Origin: Pueribacillus theae
Lineage (GTDB): Bacteria > Bacillota > Bacilli > Bacillales > UBA6769
Assembly: GCF_003097615.1 (NCBI RefSeq)
Contig: NZ_QCZG01000035.1
Location: 1-39,069 of the forward strand
Reading direction: 5' to 3'
DNA: 39,069 bases
In this document: one piece after another, positions 21,969-29,590 of the stretch
How positions within the stretch are numbered: the stretch's first letter is position 1
How the letters are laid out: each line of letters starts with the position of its first letter
Notes under the pieces: generated by a model
What the model was told of the DNA's origin: nothing
The model's database searches: none
What the model saw: only the letters and a program-made list of their open reading frames with translations
Made by a program: the position numbers and the translations under genes

Positions 21969-23733
21969 CAGCGTTAAAAAGGCAAAAAAGAGTTTTAGCT
22001 TTATCACTTGGAAAAAAGAGCAGGTTAAGAAAGGCCATATTCTCGAGAAGCCATCTGGTAAATTACTAACCACTTGGTACGCTGAACAGGTTGTCAAAGG
22101 TAATATAAAGGCCAGTAAAAAGAACAAAATGGCTGCCAGAAGGCACCTAAAAGACTTAAAAAGACAAGGAACTGATGATTTTCCTTGGATATTTGTTGAA
22201 GAAAAAGGGCACCGGCCCATAAGGTTCATTGAAAAATTTTGCAAACCATCCAAAGGGGATTTCAGTCAGCTTGTAGCTCAACCGTGGCAGCATTTTGTTG
22301 TTGGTTCTCTCTACGGATGGGTTCATAAGGATACAGGTATAAGGCGCTTTCGCGAGGGCCTTATTTTTGTTGGTCGAAAAAACGGTAAATCTACTCTTGT
22401 TAGCGGATTAACCCTCTATTCTTTCAGTAAAGACGGTGAAAATGGCGCTGACGTTTACTTGTTGGCCAACACTAGAAAGCAAGCGGGCATCATTTTTGAT
22501 GAAGCAAAGGCGATGGTTAAAAAATCACCTAAGCTTCGAAAACAGTTCAGGCCAACCCGAGATGCAATTTTCTATGATAAGACGATTTCTAAAATTGAAC
22601 CAAGAGCATCCGACAGTGAAAATCTTGACGGATTGAATACGCATCTGGGTATTTTTGACGAGATCCACGAATTCAAAGACTATAAACTGATAAATGTTAT
22701 CAAAAAATCGCGTGGTTCCCGTAAACAGCCGTTGATTTTGTATATAACAACTGCAGGCTACCAATTGGATGGTCCACTTGTAAACTATTATGAACAGTCT
22801 GCAGATGTGCTTGAAGGTGCGCTTGAAGACGAGCGTACTTTTTATTTTATCGCCGAACTTGATAGCGAAAAAGAGTTTGAGCAGCCGGAAGCGTGGATTA
22901 AGGCCAACCCAAATATGGGTGTTTCCCTAGACTTGGATATTTTGGTCGAAGATTGGGAGAAAGACAAACGTACTCCTGAGGAACGGTCAGACTTTATCAC
23001 GAAGCAGTTTAATTTCTTTGTTAAGGCTGACGCACAAAGTTTCCTAGACTTCAAAACGATTCAGCGCAACAACAAAATGATAGACATTGATTCACTGCGT
23101 GGATCCCGGTGTGTAGGTGGGTATGATTTGTCCGATACAGAGGACTTTACAAGTGCTTGTCTTGAATTCCCACTTGATACAGGTGAAGTTTTTGTTCTCT
23201 CTCACTCATGGATTCCGGAAAAGAAAGTTGAGGCGGCGAATGAAAATATTCCGTATCGTGAATTCGAAAAAGAAGGTCTGCTAACAATTGTTCCAGGCGA
23301 ATACGTGAAAAAAGAACTTGTGGAAGAGTGGTTTATCGAGAAAAGTAAGTTATTTACAATCGAATTGATCACTTATGACCCAGCAAAAGCTTTTCGTTTA
23401 AATAAATCGTTAGAAAATCACGGGTTCGAAACAATGAAAGTAAGGCAAGGCGCTCTAACGCTTGGTCCTGCTGTGGATGATTGCAAAGAGTTATTCATCG
23501 ATGGAAAAGTAATTTTTAACAACAACAAACTTTTCCGTTGGTACGTTAATAACGTCAAGATGGTTCCCGATCGAAATCGGAATAATTTACCTCAAAAGAA
23601 TGGTCGCTACCGTAAAATAGACGGGTTTGCGGCCTTTTTAAATGCCCACACAGAGGTTATGGGGCGAATGGTTGAGCCGGCGGGTGAGGGAAATATCGAG
23701 TTTATGTCAGTGAACGATATTTTAAATGCTTGA
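21946..23733 (+). CDS. terL: terminase large subunit
   Basis: 595 residues from ATG 21946 (AGTGGGG 7 bases upstream; ATG 21940 is also possible). The ATPase domain has Walker A VGRKNGKST (about 142-150) after EGLIF and Walker B LGIFDE (234-239), then the TTAG coupling motif (YITTAG). The C-terminal nuclease domain has GGYDLSDTEDFT and later ITYDPAKAF as metal-binding acids. Belongs to the Terminase_1/HK97-like group. It cuts concatemers at cos, with the HNH protein, and drives DNA into the prohead through the portal encoded next. Confidence 0.95.
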   Translation: MTTSTTSDSVKKAKKSFSFITWKKEQVKKGHILEKPSGKLLTTWYAEQVVKGNIKASKKNKMAARRHLKDLKRQGTDDFPWIFVEEKGHRPIRFIEKFCKPSKGDFSQLVAQPWQHFVVGSLYGWVHKDTGIRRFREGLIFVGRKNGKSTLVSGLTLYSFSKDGENGADVYLLANTRKQAGIIFDEAKAMVKKSPKLRKQFRPTRDAIFYDKTISKIEPRASDSENLDGLNTHLGIFDEIHEFKDYKLINVIKKSRGSRKQPLILYITTAGYQLDGPLVNYYEQSADVLEGALEDERTFYFIAELDSEKEFEQPEAWIKANPNMGVSLDLDILVEDWEKDKRTPEERSDFITKQFNFFVKADAQSFLDFKTIQRNNKMIDIDSLRGSRCVGGYDLSDTEDFTSACLEFPLDTGEVFVLSHSWIPEKKVEAANENIPYREFEKEGLLTIVPGEYVKKELVEEWFIEKSKLFTIELITYDPAKAFRLNKSLENHGFETMKVRQGALTLGPAVDDCKELFIDGKVIFNNNKLFRWYVNNVKMVPDRNRNNLPQKNGRYRKIDGFAAFLNAHTEVMGRMVEPAGEGNIEFMSVNDILNA

Positions 23734-23747
23734 AAGGTGGTGAGAGT

Positions 23748-24968
23748 TTGAAATGGTTCAACCGATTTAAGGCGGCGGCCAAAGGAGCGGCTGCTGGATG
23801 GAAAGGGAAGATGTACGACTTTTCATCTTGGTTCGGTCGTACGTTTTGGGGGATTGATAACAGCAGATTGGCGACAAACGAGACCATTTTTTCCGTTATT
23901 TCCCGTTTGGCCAATACGGTTTCTTCGCTGCCGATAAAGCTGCATCAAAGTTATGAACAAAAAACGAATCAGGCTTATGATATTTTGGTCAATGCCCCAA
24001 ACCCAAATATGAACGGCTTTGACTTTATTAACAAAATGGAAGTATCAAGAAATGAGCACGGTAATGCCTATGCGCTTATTATAAGAGACATTCGGATGCA
24101 AGTTGAAGCCCTCATTCCTATTGATCCAACATACGTTACTCCTTTTTTGAACAAGGATGATGAATCATTATGGTATCAAGTGCTTGGAACCGACGGAACT
24201 TACTACATCCACAACATGAACATGTTGCATGTAAAACATATTACTGGCGCTTCACGCTGGCAGGGGATAAGCCCGTTGGAAGTTCTAAAAAACACATTGT
24301 TATATGATAAAGCGGTCCAAGAGTTTAGCCTGTCAGAGATGGAAAAGAAAGAGAGTCTTGTCATCACTTATGGATCTAACATAGACGAGGAAAAAAGAAA
24401 GCAAGTTACCGAAAACTTAAGGACTTTTTATCGAGAAAATGGAGGAGTGTTATTCCAAGAGCCGGGAGTAACTGTTGACCCCATTGACAAGAAATATTTC
24501 GCGTCAGACACATTGAAGTCCGAAAAAATCACTCGTTCACGGGTGGCAAACGTGTTTAATGTTCCTGTGTCCTTTCTAAATGACGATGAAGGGCAAAGTT
24601 ATTCGTCAAACGAGCAAATGATGATTCAATTTGTACAAATGACATTAACGCCTATTGTGCGGCAATATGAACATGAATTTAATCGAAAGTTGCTCACCGA
24701 ACAAGAAAGGAAACAAGGATATTATTTTAAGTTCAACTTGAATGGTCTGTTGAGAGGGGATATGGCAGCCAGAACACAATTCTACCAGGCAGGTGTAAGG
24801 GGCGGTTGGTTTAAGCCGGACGAAATCAGGCAGTTTGAGGACTTGCCGCCGGAAGGCGGGAATGCCTCTGAATTGTTTGTTAGTGGAGATTTATATCCAA
24901 TCTCAATGGATCCGAGAGAACGCCGTAAAGGAGGTGATAGAAGTGGGGAAGAATCAAAAACCGAATAA
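23748..24968 (+). CDS. HK97-family portal protein
   Basis: 406 residues from TTG 23748, 8 bases after GGTGG; TTG 23730 lies upstream of the ribosome site. Family features: RLATNETIFSVISRLANTVSSLPIKL, NAPNPNMNGFDFINKMEVSRNEHGNAYALI, HVKHITGASRWQGISPLE and VFNVPVSFLNDDEGQSYSSNEQ. Twelve copies form the channel at the capsid vertex that docks TerL and later the connectors. The 3' end overlaps the protease gene. Confidence 0.94.
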   Translation: MKWFNRFKAAAKGAAAGWKGKMYDFSSWFGRTFWGIDNSRLATNETIFSVISRLANTVSSLPIKLHQSYEQKTNQAYDILVNAPNPNMNGFDFINKMEVSRNEHGNAYALIIRDIRMQVEALIPIDPTYVTPFLNKDDESLWYQVLGTDGTYYIHNMNMLHVKHITGASRWQGISPLEVLKNTLLYDKAVQEFSLSEMEKKESLVITYGSNIDEEKRKQVTENLRTFYRENGGVLFQEPGVTVDPIDKKYFASDTLKSEKITRSRVANVFNVPVSFLNDDEGQSYSSNEQMMIQFVQMTLTPIVRQYEHEFNRKLLTEQERKQGYYFKFNLNGLLRGDMAARTQFYQAGVRGGWFKPDEIRQFEDLPPEGGNASELFVSGDLYPISMDPRERRKGGDRSGEESKTE

Positions 24969-25716
24969 ATTTTGGGAAATGAAAGCATCTGCCGATGAAA
25001 AATCCGCAGATCTTTTTATTTATGGGGCCATTATCAGTGGTTATAAATGGAGAGACGAAGATGTAACCATTACCGAATTTCGTCAGGCTTTAGAAGATTT
25101 ACCCAAAACGGTCAAGACATTGAACATGTATGTTAATTCTCCTGGGGGTTCAGTTTTTACCACAAATGCAATGATTAATCAGTTGGATCGTATTAAAAAC
25201 AGGATAACTATTAATGCTTATGTCGATGGGATTGCGGCTTCTGCAGCATCTTATTTAATTATGAAAGCTGACAACATTTACATGTATGAGAATACTTTTC
25301 TCATGATTCATAAACCGATGATCACACTGTGGAGTGCAAATGCTGTTGATTGCCGCGAGCAAGCCGATTGGTTAGATAAAATTGAATCTAAAACATGTAT
25401 TCCGGCCTATAAGGACAAAGGAACCGATCTGTTAACTGATGAAAAAATCGCAGAACTTCTAAACGGGGAGGACAATTGGCTAGATGCTGAAGAAGCAGCA
25501 GAATTGTTCAATATCACAATCTTGGAAGAAGAAAAAGACGCAGTTGCATGTGTCGATATTGAGCTTTTAAATCAATATCAAAATGTGCCAAAACACCTTT
25601 TCAATGCTGTACAAGAATCAGTTATTTCAGCCGAAGAAATGGCCCTGCGCCAAAAAATCGCTGATGATGCAAAATATTCACAGGAATACACCAAAACAAT
25701 TTTAGGAGGAATATAA
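24943..25716 (+). CDS. ClpP-like prohead maturation protease
   Basis: 257 residues from GTG 24943, placed 8 bases after AAAGGAGG within the portal 3' end; the longer frame has a non-homologous N-terminus. S14/ClpP signature: YVNSPGGSVF, DGIAASAAS with nucleophile Ser100 and MIHKPM with His123. It processes the capsid precursor by removing the N-terminal delta domain encoded in the next gene. Three bases separate it from the capsid gene. Confidence 0.92.
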   Translation: MGKNQKPNKFWEMKASADEKSADLFIYGAIISGYKWRDEDVTITEFRQALEDLPKTVKTLNMYVNSPGGSVFTTNAMINQLDRIKNRITINAYVDGIAASAASYLIMKADNIYMYENTFLMIHKPMITLWSANAVDCREQADWLDKIESKTCIPAYKDKGTDLLTDEKIAELLNGEDNWLDAEEAAELFNITILEEEKDAVACVDIELLNQYQNVPKHLFNAVQESVISAEEMALRQKIADDAKYSQEYTKTILGGI

Positions 25717-25719
25717 AAT

Positions 25720-26862
25720 ATGAAAACTTTGTATGAATTAAAACAAAACTTGTTAACTATTGGGCAACAACTTCAAAAAGTAGAAGGTGAACTTTCTCAA
25801 AAAGCTGTAGATCCGGCTGCAACAATGGAAGAAATTCAAAACCTGCAAAAGTCAAAAGATGACTTGAAAGCTCGTTTTGATGTCATTAAAGAACAGCATG
25901 ACAAAATGGAAGCTGAACAGAAAAAGAAAATTGCGCAGCAAAAACAGGCTCAAGGGCTTTCTGGAGTTGCTGATCCGAAAGAAAAAGTCGTCCAGGCAAA
26001 AGCTGAGTTGATTAAAAACGTTATGGCGAACAAGCCTGTTTCCCAAGAAATTTATCAAGCGCTAGGAGACGATAACACAGGCGGGGGGAAATTCCTACCC
26101 AAAACGGTAGCGAATGACATCATTTCTGAGCCACTCGTCAAAAACCAATTGAGGGAAATTTCCACTTTTACTGCTATTACAAACCTTGAGATCCCAAAGG
26201 TTAATTTTACTCTTGATGATGACGACTTCATCCAAGATAAGGAAACAGCAAAGGAATTGAAAGCTACTGGTGACGTTGTTACTTTCGGACGTAATAAATT
26301 TAAAGTTTTTGCAGGAGTTTCTGAAACTGTTTTGCAGGGAACTCACACAAACCTTGTGTCTCATGTAGAAAATGCTCTTCAATCTGGGGTAGCGGCAAAA
26401 GAAAGGAAAGTTGCTTTCGCTGAAACACCTAAAACAGGCGAGGAACATATGTCCTTTTACGCGGTAGGTATCAAGGAAATCGAAGGCGACGATTACTATC
26501 AAGCTATTAGAAAGGCAATTGCCGACTTACATGAAGATTACCGGGAAAACGCAACAATCGTTATGCGTTACCAAGATTATTCCGACATAATTGAAAAACT
26601 AGCAAACGGGAATGCTACGCTCTATAGTGCTCAACCGGAACAAGTCCTTGGGAAGCGTGTAGTGTTCAGTGATGCGGCGGTTAAGCCGATTGTAGGCGAC
26701 TTCAGCTACTCTCACTTTAACTATGACATTGGTACAACGCTTTACGAGCGTGACAAAGATGTTAAAACAGGTATCGAGCAATTTGTTGTTACGGCTTGGT
26801 TTGATCATCAAATCAAGTTGAAATCTGCTTTCCGTATTGCGAAAGTAACTTCCACACCCTAA
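25720..26862 (+). CDS. HK97-fold major capsid protein (0-frame product)
   Basis: 380 residues. Residues 1 to about 80 are a coiled-coil delta/scaffold domain (LYELKQNLLTIGQQLQ ... AEQKKKIAQQKQ), expected to be removed by the protease. The rest is the HK97 fold: GGGKFLPKTVANDII, NLEIPKV, E-loop and P-domain segments, ending FRIAKVTSTP. ATG follows AGGAGGA at 9 bases. The gene ends ACA CCC TAA; a +1 slip on CCC(T) would extend the product by 21 residues (see the separate entry), giving a minor 401-residue form. Confidence 0.95.
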   Translation: MKTLYELKQNLLTIGQQLQKVEGELSQKAVDPAATMEEIQNLQKSKDDLKARFDVIKEQHDKMEAEQKKKIAQQKQAQGLSGVADPKEKVVQAKAELIKNVMANKPVSQEIYQALGDDNTGGGKFLPKTVANDIISEPLVKNQLREISTFTAITNLEIPKVNFTLDDDDFIQDKETAKELKATGDVVTFGRNKFKVFAGVSETVLQGTHTNLVSHVENALQSGVAAKERKVAFAETPKTGEEHMSFYAVGIKEIEGDDYYQAIRKAIADLHEDYRENATIVMRYQDYSDIIEKLANGNATLYSAQPEQVLGKRVVFSDAAVKPIVGDFSYSHFNYDIGTTLYERDKDVKTGIEQFVVTAWFDHQIKLKSAFRIAKVTSTP

Positions 26863-26926
26863 CAAGCCCGTGAATCTCAAGGCGGGTTCCAAGACAGATA
26901 AAACTATTACATTGTCCTGGGACTAG
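26857..26926 (+). other. +1 frameshift extension of the capsid protein (21 codons)
   Basis: The last sense codon CCC (26857-26859) precedes TAA. If the Pro tRNA slips to CCT, the +1 frame reads AAC AAG and then PVNLKAGSKTDKTITLSWD, stopping at TAG 26924-26926. The peptide looks like the first two strands of an FN3 domain. The same site, frame, length and 14 of 21 residues recur after the major tail gene. Six of the 13 differing codons are synonymous in this frame only, a sign of selection on the protein. +1 frameshifting at both genes is known from Listeria phage PSA. Confidence 0.75.
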
Positions 26927-26947
26927 CCTTGGGCTCAGGGCTTTTTT
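26865..26947 (+). other. nested RNA hairpin, copy 1 (after capsid gene)
   Basis: Three nested stems: P1 AGCCC 26865-26869 with GGGCT 26938-26942; P2 CTCAAGGC 26876-26883 with GCCTTGGG 26926-26933; P3 TTCCAAGAC 26887-26895 with GTCCTGGGA 26914-26922 (one mismatch). It starts 5 bases after the shift site and ends in TTTTTT. It could both stimulate the shift and attenuate transcription downstream. Copy 2 follows the tail gene with compensatory changes. Confidence 0.75.
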
Positions 26948-26961
26948 AAGGAGGAATGGAG

Positions 26962-27417
26962 TTGACGACTTATAACGTTTATCGAGATGGTAAAAAAATT
27001 AAAAGCGGGCTAACTGAAAAAACATTTACCGATACCGGTTTGACGCCGAATACAGAATACACGTATCAGGTAAGTGCTGAAAATAGTGTTGGTGAGAGTG
27101 AGCTATCCGATCCAATCAGAGTCAAAACAACCTACAGCGAACCTACAGCTGTAGATATTTCGCCGAAAACAAATAACTTGGAAGTTGGCGCTACTCGTAA
27201 TCTATCAGCAGCTGTCACACCGGCCACTGCTAGGCAGACGGTTACATGGTCCAGTTCTGATACAAAAATCGCCACCATCGATGCTAACGGAAAAGTGACA
27301 GCCGTTGCTGCAGGAACAGCTACAGTTACGGCCGCATCGACCGAAAAGACGAGCATAAAAGGAACGTCAACTGTGAACGTGACTGAACCGGAGCCTCCTC
27401 CAGAAGGTGAAGGGTAA
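26962..27417 (+). CDS. decoration-type protein: partial FN3 plus Big2 domain
   Basis: 151 residues from TTG 26962, 7 bases after AAGGAGG; ATG 26956 is only 1 base away. It begins in the middle of an FN3 domain: TTYNVYRDGKKIKSG, TFTDTGLTPNTEYTYQVSAEN and GESELSDPIRVKT are strands C to G, but strands A and B with the usual L-x-W are missing. A Big2 (bacterial Ig-like group 2) domain follows (61-141: VEVG-like LEVGATRNLSAAVTP, VTWSSSDTKIATIDANGKVTAVAAGTATVTA), then a Pro/Glu/Gly tail. The missing strands match the frameshift tags of the capsid and tail proteins, suggesting docking by domain completion. Confidence 0.82.
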   Translation: MTTYNVYRDGKKIKSGLTEKTFTDTGLTPNTEYTYQVSAENSVGESELSDPIRVKTTYSEPTAVDISPKTNNLEVGATRNLSAAVTPATARQTVTWSSSDTKIATIDANGKVTAVAAGTATVTAASTEKTSIKGTSTVNVTEPEPPPEGEG

Positions 27418-27695
27418 TGTTGAATGACGTTAAGGAGTTTTTGAGGGTTGATGGCACCTACGAGGACGGTGTCATCCTCTCATTAATTGAAGCGGCCAAA
27501 GCTGAATTAACATTGTCGGGTGTGGCTGAGAGGAAAAAGGCTGACCCGGACTATCCATTGTATGAACTAGCTATAAAGGTGATTGTCACACAAAACTATG
27601 AAGATAGAGGACTCGAAAAACGAGACAATAGAGTGCTAGAGACATTGATTTTAAAACTGAAAAACTTCTCAGTTGTGGTGAGTCCGAATGAGTAA
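27417..27695 (+). CDS. head-tail connector (gp6-like)
   Basis: 92 residues with the compact all-helical pattern of HK97 gp6/SPP1 gp15-type connectors: LNDVKEFLRVDGTYEDGVILSLIEAAKAEL, YPLYELAIKVIVTQNYEDRG. It forms the ring beneath the portal. ATG overlaps the previous stop (TAATG). Next in order come the stopper and tail-completion genes, as usual for this gene block. Confidence 0.85.
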   Translation: MLNDVKEFLRVDGTYEDGVILSLIEAAKAELTLSGVAERKKADPDYPLYELAIKVIVTQNYEDRGLEKRDNRVLETLILKLKNFSVVVSPNE

Positions 27696-28053
27696 CGCAT
27701 CAGATTTGAATACGCGCATTCAGTTTTTTGAATATGCCCCAAGCGACGGCCCTGAACCCGGAGAAGTTGAAAAACGGCAACTGTGGGAATGTTGGGCAGA
27801 AATCTATGAGCCTTCCATGAAAGATATTGAATCTCTAAGCACCAACGTCCTTTATTCTGTGACAGCTCGAATCAGGGATCCACGGGGCGAGTACAAGCCT
27901 TCAAACAAACATTATTTAGCAGTTCTAGATGATGCTTACCAGGACGATGAAGGGAATTATGTTCGCTTCAATATCAAGAAAATGCATCCCGATGTGAAGG
28001 ACAAGCGTTTTATCAAAGTTGTAGCGGAGGCGACAGAATGGGCGTCAGGGTAA
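27688..28053 (+). CDS. head-closure / head-tail joining protein
   Basis: 121 residues resembling the Phage_H_T_join family (SPP1 gp16-type): LNTRIQFFEYAP at the start, QLWECWAEIYEPSMKDIESLSTNVLYSVTARIRDP, and FNIKKMHPDVKDKRFIKVVAE. It is a small beta-barrel that closes the filled head. It overlaps both neighbours by 8 and 16 bases. Confidence 0.85.
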   Translation: MSNASDLNTRIQFFEYAPSDGPEPGEVEKRQLWECWAEIYEPSMKDIESLSTNVLYSVTARIRDPRGEYKPSNKHYLAVLDDAYQDDEGNYVRFNIKKMHPDVKDKRFIKVVAEATEWASG

Positions 28054-28445
28054 CTGGTCAAGAAAAATTAATTGCCGAACTTGAAAAGCGCTTTGGCAAG
28101 GCAGCTATGCAGCGCATAAGCGATAAGGCTTTAAAAGCTGGGGCGGAAGTGTTTGTCAAAGAGTTAAAGGCTCAAGTAAGGACTTTTTCGGATGGGAAAG
28201 GACAGTCGAAAGGTCACACCTACGATGAAATAACAATATCCGAACCTTTCACGCAAGCTGGCGCCCGCACTATCAAGGTCCACTGGCGCGGTCCCCACGG
28301 GCGTTACCGAATTATTCACTTGAATGAATGGGGAACGGTCAAGAATCCCAGGCCGCGCGGGAAAGGTAAAATAGCGCTTGCTCTCAGAAATGCAGAAAAT
28401 GCTTATCGGGAAGCAATCAAGAAGGCGATAAGGGAGGGAATCTGA
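28038..28445 (+). CDS. HK97 gp10-like tail-completion protein
   Basis: 135 residues of the HK97-gp10/SPP1 gp17-like group: VTGQEKLIAELEKRFGKAAMQRISDKALKAGAEVFVKELKAQV, then IKVHWRGPHGRYRIIHLNEWGT, the usual HxxEWGT segment, and a basic helical tail. It probably contributes to the head-tail interface. ATG after GGAGGCGAC. Confidence 0.85.
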   Translation: MGVRVTGQEKLIAELEKRFGKAAMQRISDKALKAGAEVFVKELKAQVRTFSDGKGQSKGHTYDEITISEPFTQAGARTIKVHWRGPHGRYRIIHLNEWGTVKNPRPRGKGKIALALRNAENAYREAIKKAIREGI

Positions 28446-28846
28446 TGGATATTCTTGATGAAGTTTATAAGGCTTTGAAATCAGATCCCTTCATTGCTGC
28501 AGAGGTCGGCAACAGGATTAAATTTTATGAGTATCCAGCCACAGGTGATAAATTCGGCCCGATTATTGTTCTGGAGGAAGTCGGTCCAGAAATGCCAGGT
28601 GATTATGCAGATGACGTTTGGCTAACCGATGACTATTTCATTCACATTGAAGTTTGGGTCCAAGGTGCTGGCGGCAGAACAAAAAGGGACGCCATTGCCA
28701 AACAAATTAAGAATATCATGTGGGATAAATTAGGATTTGCGCAGGTAAGCGGTATGCCGCCTGAATGGGACAAGGACACTAACACATATCGTGACGCCCG
28801 GCGCTATCGAGGAAAAGCATATCGAGAAGATTTTGACGCCTTATAG
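28445..28846 (+). CDS. tail terminator-like protein (DUF3168/gp17-like)
   Basis: 133 residues: MDILDEVYKALKSDPFIAAEVGNRIKFYEYPATGDKFGPIIVLEE, WLTDDYFIHIEVWVQG and KRDAIAKQIKNIMW fit tail-terminator proteins that cap the tail tube. The order connector, stopper, gp10-like, terminator, tube protein is the standard one. Its 3' end contains a terminator-like hairpin. Confidence 0.78.
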   Translation: MDILDEVYKALKSDPFIAAEVGNRIKFYEYPATGDKFGPIIVLEEVGPEMPGDYADDVWLTDDYFIHIEVWVQGAGGRTKRDAIAKQIKNIMWDKLGFAQVSGMPPEWDKDTNTYRDARRYRGKAYREDFDAL

Positions 28847-28857
28847 GTGTCTTTTTT
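28835..28857 (+). terminator. terminator-like hairpin before the tail tube gene
   Basis: GACGCC (28835-28840), loop TTATA, GGTGTC (28846-28851), then six T (28852-28857). A 6-bp stem with one G-U pair overlapping the stop codon. It may partly terminate connector-gene transcripts or protect the tube-gene mRNA 5' side. Confidence 0.55.
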
Positions 28858-28878
28858 AATTTAAAAGGAGTGATTAAG

Positions 28879-29472
28879 TTGGCAACTGGAAAAAGCTATA
28901 AAGCAGCTATCAACGTAAATGATTTTCATTATGCTGTGCTGGATGACACTGACAAAGTGAAGGGCGACATTGAACGAGTTAAATTTTTGCAAGAAATCAC
29001 CGTGGAAGCACAGCAGGAAATTGTAAAAGCTTTTGGAGACGGCGAGGTGGCTGAGATGGCCACGTCAAATGGCCCAATGACAGTTAGCGGGCAATTCCAC
29101 AAGATTCCGGAAGAAGATAAAAGCGCTTTGTTTGGATTAACCAAGGTTGGTAGTTTAGATGCTTATGGACCGGATTCAAACCCTCCATACGTCGCTATTG
29201 TCTTCACGATTGAAGATCAGGACGGAGGAAAAAGCTGGTATGGTCTTGTGAAAGGGAAATTTACAATGCCATCTGTGTCCGGGTCATCAAAGGAAGAGTC
29301 CATTGAATTCGGAAACGAAACGGTAGAAGGGGAATTTATGTCCCGCGTGATTGAAGGGCAGAAGGTCATGCGCCTAAGGGGGACAGATGCTCCAGGAGAA
29401 ACAACTGTGCGGGATGAAATTTTCCAAGCGATTTTCGGAAAACCCTATCCTGGTGCAGAGGTAACACCCTAG
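28879..29472 (+). CDS. major tail tube protein (0-frame product)
   Basis: 197 residues from TTG 28879, 8 bases after AAAGGAG; GTG 28870 coincides with the ribosome site. Matches phi13/TP901-1-type tube proteins: MATGKSYKAAINVNDFHYAVLDD, VSGQFHKIPEEDKSALFGL, YGLVKGKFTMPSVSGSSKEESIEFGNETVEGEF and FGKPYPG near the end. It polymerises into the tail tube. It ends ACA CCC TAG, the same arrangement as the capsid gene, with a possible +1 extension of 21 residues. Confidence 0.92.
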   Translation: MATGKSYKAAINVNDFHYAVLDDTDKVKGDIERVKFLQEITVEAQQEIVKAFGDGEVAEMATSNGPMTVSGQFHKIPEEDKSALFGLTKVGSLDAYGPDSNPPYVAIVFTIEDQDGGKSWYGLVKGKFTMPSVSGSSKEESIEFGNETVEGEFMSRVIEGQKVMRLRGTDAPGETTVRDEIFQAIFGKPYPGAEVTP

Positions 29473-29536
29473 ACAGCCCGTAAATCTTAAACCAGATTCC
29501 AGGACGGATACAACAATTAAGCTGTCCTGGGACTGA
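29467..29536 (+). other. +1 frameshift extension of the tail tube protein (21 codons)
   Basis: After CCC (29467-29469) a +1 slip reads AGA CAG then PVNLKPDSRTDTTIKLSWD, ending at TGA 29534-29536. Frame, length and position equal those after the capsid gene; 54 of 70 bases are identical and there are no gaps. The extension again ends just after the LSWD of FN3 strand B, yet no FN3 remainder follows here: the next gene is the tail chaperone. If the tag is used, its partner must come from the gene at 26962. Confidence 0.75.
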
Positions 29537-29557
29537 TTTAAGCTCAGGGCTTTTTTT
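29475..29557 (+). other. nested RNA hairpin, copy 2 (after tail tube gene)
   Basis: P1 AGCCC 29475-29479 with GGGCT 29547-29551; P2 CTTAAACCAG 29486-29495 with CTGATTTAAG 29533-29542 (one mismatch); P3 TTCCAGGAC 29497-29505 with GTCCTGGGA 29524-29532; then seven T. Against copy 1, P2 has two compensatory changes (C-G to T-A at 29488/29540 and G-C to A-T at 29491/29537), so the fold itself is conserved. Confidence 0.75.
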
Positions 29558-29590
29558 GCGTTAATTATAATCGAAAGGAAGTAATATAGA

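Noticed and set aside
26854-26926. Capsid tag as a sequencing frameshift error
   Set aside because: The same site, frame, length and peptide recur at the tail tube gene, and substitutions between them favour synonymous changes in the +1 frame.
26921-26970. Translational bypass (T4 gene 60 type) joining LSWD to TYNVYRDG across the TAG
   Set aside because: The take-off codon GAC is followed by a stop inside a hairpin, as in gene 60, but GAC landing sites at 26964 and 26967 lead into a frame that stops at once, not the FN3 frame. The downstream gene also has its own well-placed ribosome site. The tail copy has no landing gene at all.
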